Program-made: the position numbers and the translations under genes
Assembly (NCBI GenBank): GCA_963978235.1
Contig: CAXBQM010000025.1
Coordinates: 1-14,334 of the forward strand
Direction of reading: 5' to 3'
DNA length: 14,334 nt
Source of the DNA: UBA7398 sp963978235
GTDB lineage: Bacteria > Actinomycetota > Actinomycetes > Nanopelagicales > Nanopelagicaceae
Notes under the pieces: model-generated
What the model saw: only the letters and a program-made list of their open reading frames with translations
Databases searched by the model: none
What the model was told of the DNA's origin: nothing
In this document: positions 13,773 through 14,334 of the stretch, piece after piece
Numbering within the stretch: the stretch's first letter is position 1
Layout of the letters: each line of letters begins with the position of its first letter

Positions 13773-14198
13773 TTAATTAAACGCAGTGATTATTGCTCCT
13801 GCGATCATGAGGTTAAGTGAATCGTTCGTGGTTTCAATAACCCAGGTTTTGAAATTTTCGCCACCAAAAAGTCTGTGGGGAAGTGATGCGAACATTGCAA
13901 TTCCCACTCCTAATACGAATCCGACTCCGGCGCCATCAACAATAGAGAAATCCGGTAAGTGGACTTGCAACGAATTAATAATTAAACCGAGCGAGACTGT
14001 TTGAATCAAAACCGAAAGAAAAGTTCCACCAAAAAGCACTACTGGCTTTGGATTGTTTTGAAGTTGACCTGATTCAATCCCGCGAGCTTTCATCCAAAGC
14101 GGGTAAAAAGTTTTGGGTCCAAACCAGATTGCGCCACTAATTATTGAAATTATTGTGGCGATAACAACTCCAAGAAAATTCAAACCCGTAAATGTCAT
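13773..14198 (-). CDS. DUF1761 family membrane protein
   Basis: A 141-residue protein with four predicted membrane helices (about 6-26, 54-74, 85-105, 119-139). The N-terminus NFLGVVIATIISIISGAIWFGP, continuing to FYPLWMKARGI, is the typical DUF1761 start (small residues, then a W-[FY]-[GS]-P turn and a W-M pair). The function of the family is unknown. ATG 14198 has no clear ribosome site. It is the first gene after tRNA-Ala on this strand, with a 62-base AT-rich gap between them, and ppiA follows after 46 bases. I do not recall a DUF1761 gene at this position in mycobacteria. No catalytic residues are apparent. Confidence 0.82.
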   Translation of the reverse strand: MTFTGLNFLGVVIATIISIISGAIWFGPKTFYPLWMKARGIESGQLQNNPKPVVLFGGTFLSVLIQTVSLGLIINSLQVHLPDFSIVDGAGVGFVLGVGIAMFASLPHRLFGGENFKTWVIETTNDSLNLMIAGAIITAFN

Positions 14199-14227
14199 GA
14201 CTTAATTCTCATTTCTTTGAAGGTTGT

Positions 14228-14254
14228 TTTATTAATCGTTGTTTACTTTATTAA
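14228..14254. repeat. direct repeat of TTTATTAA in the tRNA-Ala/DUF1761 gap
   Basis: TTTATTAA occurs at 14228-14235 and again at 14247-14254, 19 bases apart (close to two helical turns) in the 62-base AT-rich gap (14199-14260) between tRNA-Ala and the DUF1761 gene. It may reflect promoter or regulator sites for the DUF1761 gene, or be chance in AT-rich DNA. No good promoter pair or terminator is seen in this gap. Confidence 0.3.
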
Positions 14255-14260
14255 CTATTG

Positions 14261-14333
14261 TGGAGACTAGGGGAATTGAACCCCTAACCCCCTGCTTGCA
14301 AAGCAGGTGCTCTACCAATTGAGCTAAGTCCCC
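14261..14333 (-). tRNA. tRNA-Ala (anticodon UGC)
   Basis: A complete 73-base tRNA at the right edge. The acceptor stem GGGGACT/AGTCTCC holds the G3-U70 wobble pair that defines alanine tRNAs, with discriminator A. Anticodon stem CCTGC/GCAGG encloses TTTGCAA, giving anticodon TGC. The T-arm is AGGGG/CCCCT with TTCAATT. CCA is not encoded. In many actinobacteria a tRNA-Ile/tRNA-Ala pair lies between gyrA and ppiA; finding tRNA-Ala beside the ppiA block suggests that gyrA and the origin region lie just beyond the right edge. Confidence 0.97.
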
Positions 14334-14334
14334 G

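Noticed and set aside
1..14334. CRISPR arrays, insertion sequences, toxin-antitoxin or defence systems
   Set aside because: No regularly spaced repeats, transposase motifs or short toxin-antitoxin pairs were found on reading both strands.

Overview
The window reads as a compact chromosomal stretch of a small-genome actinobacterium. The evidence is a mycobacterial-type PknB kinase with PASTA domains next to a PstP-like phosphatase, CrgA (found only in actinobacteria), a three-subunit Sdh1-like succinate dehydrogenase, and the order tRNA-Ala, ppiA, rhomboid, crgA, trpG, pknB, pstP, tRNA-Leu(CAG), which I recall from the origin-proximal region of Mycobacterium. Base composition looks moderate (I estimate mid-40s % GC) and genes overlap or nearly touch. 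This fits a streamlined aquatic actinobacterium such as the acI/Nanopelagicales group, but the species assignment is inference.

Left arm (1-9216), all on the minus strand, read from right to left: tRNA-Leu(CAG); a glycerophosphodiester phosphodiesterase; prephenate dehydratase (pheA); seryl-tRNA synthetase (serS); a Cof-type HAD phosphatase; a TRIC/UPF0126 channel; tRNA-Ser(UGA); then sdhC-sdhA-sdhB, a small four-helix phage-holin-family membrane protein, and two tandem CrcB fluoride-channel subunits, the last cut by the window edge. Nearly every junction is a 1- or 4-base overlap or a gap of a few bases, so this arm is probably one or two long transcription units.

Centre (9217-11615), plus strand: a minimal signalling pair, PP2C phosphatase and PknB-like kinase, overlapping by 4 bases. 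In mycobacteria fhaA, fhaB, rodA, pbpA and pknA sit in this same interval; here all five are absent from it. The kinase ends exactly where the convergent trpG/pabA gene ends.

Right arm (11616-14334): trpG/pabA (minus) diverges from crgA (plus); crgA converges on a rhomboid protease (minus), with a short AT-rich spacer holding two or three DnaA-box-like 9-mers; then cyclophilin ppiA, a DUF1761 membrane protein and tRNA-Ala(UGC), all minus.

Most genes are housekeeping (respiration, Phe synthesis, tRNA charging, cell-division signalling, protein folding). I see no mobile element, CRISPR array, phage or defence system. The points most worth a second look are the reduced kinase cluster, the DnaA-box group, a crcB gene with no standard start codon (apparently ATG to ATA in an ATGA overlap), and a protein gene starting one base after a tRNA 3' end.
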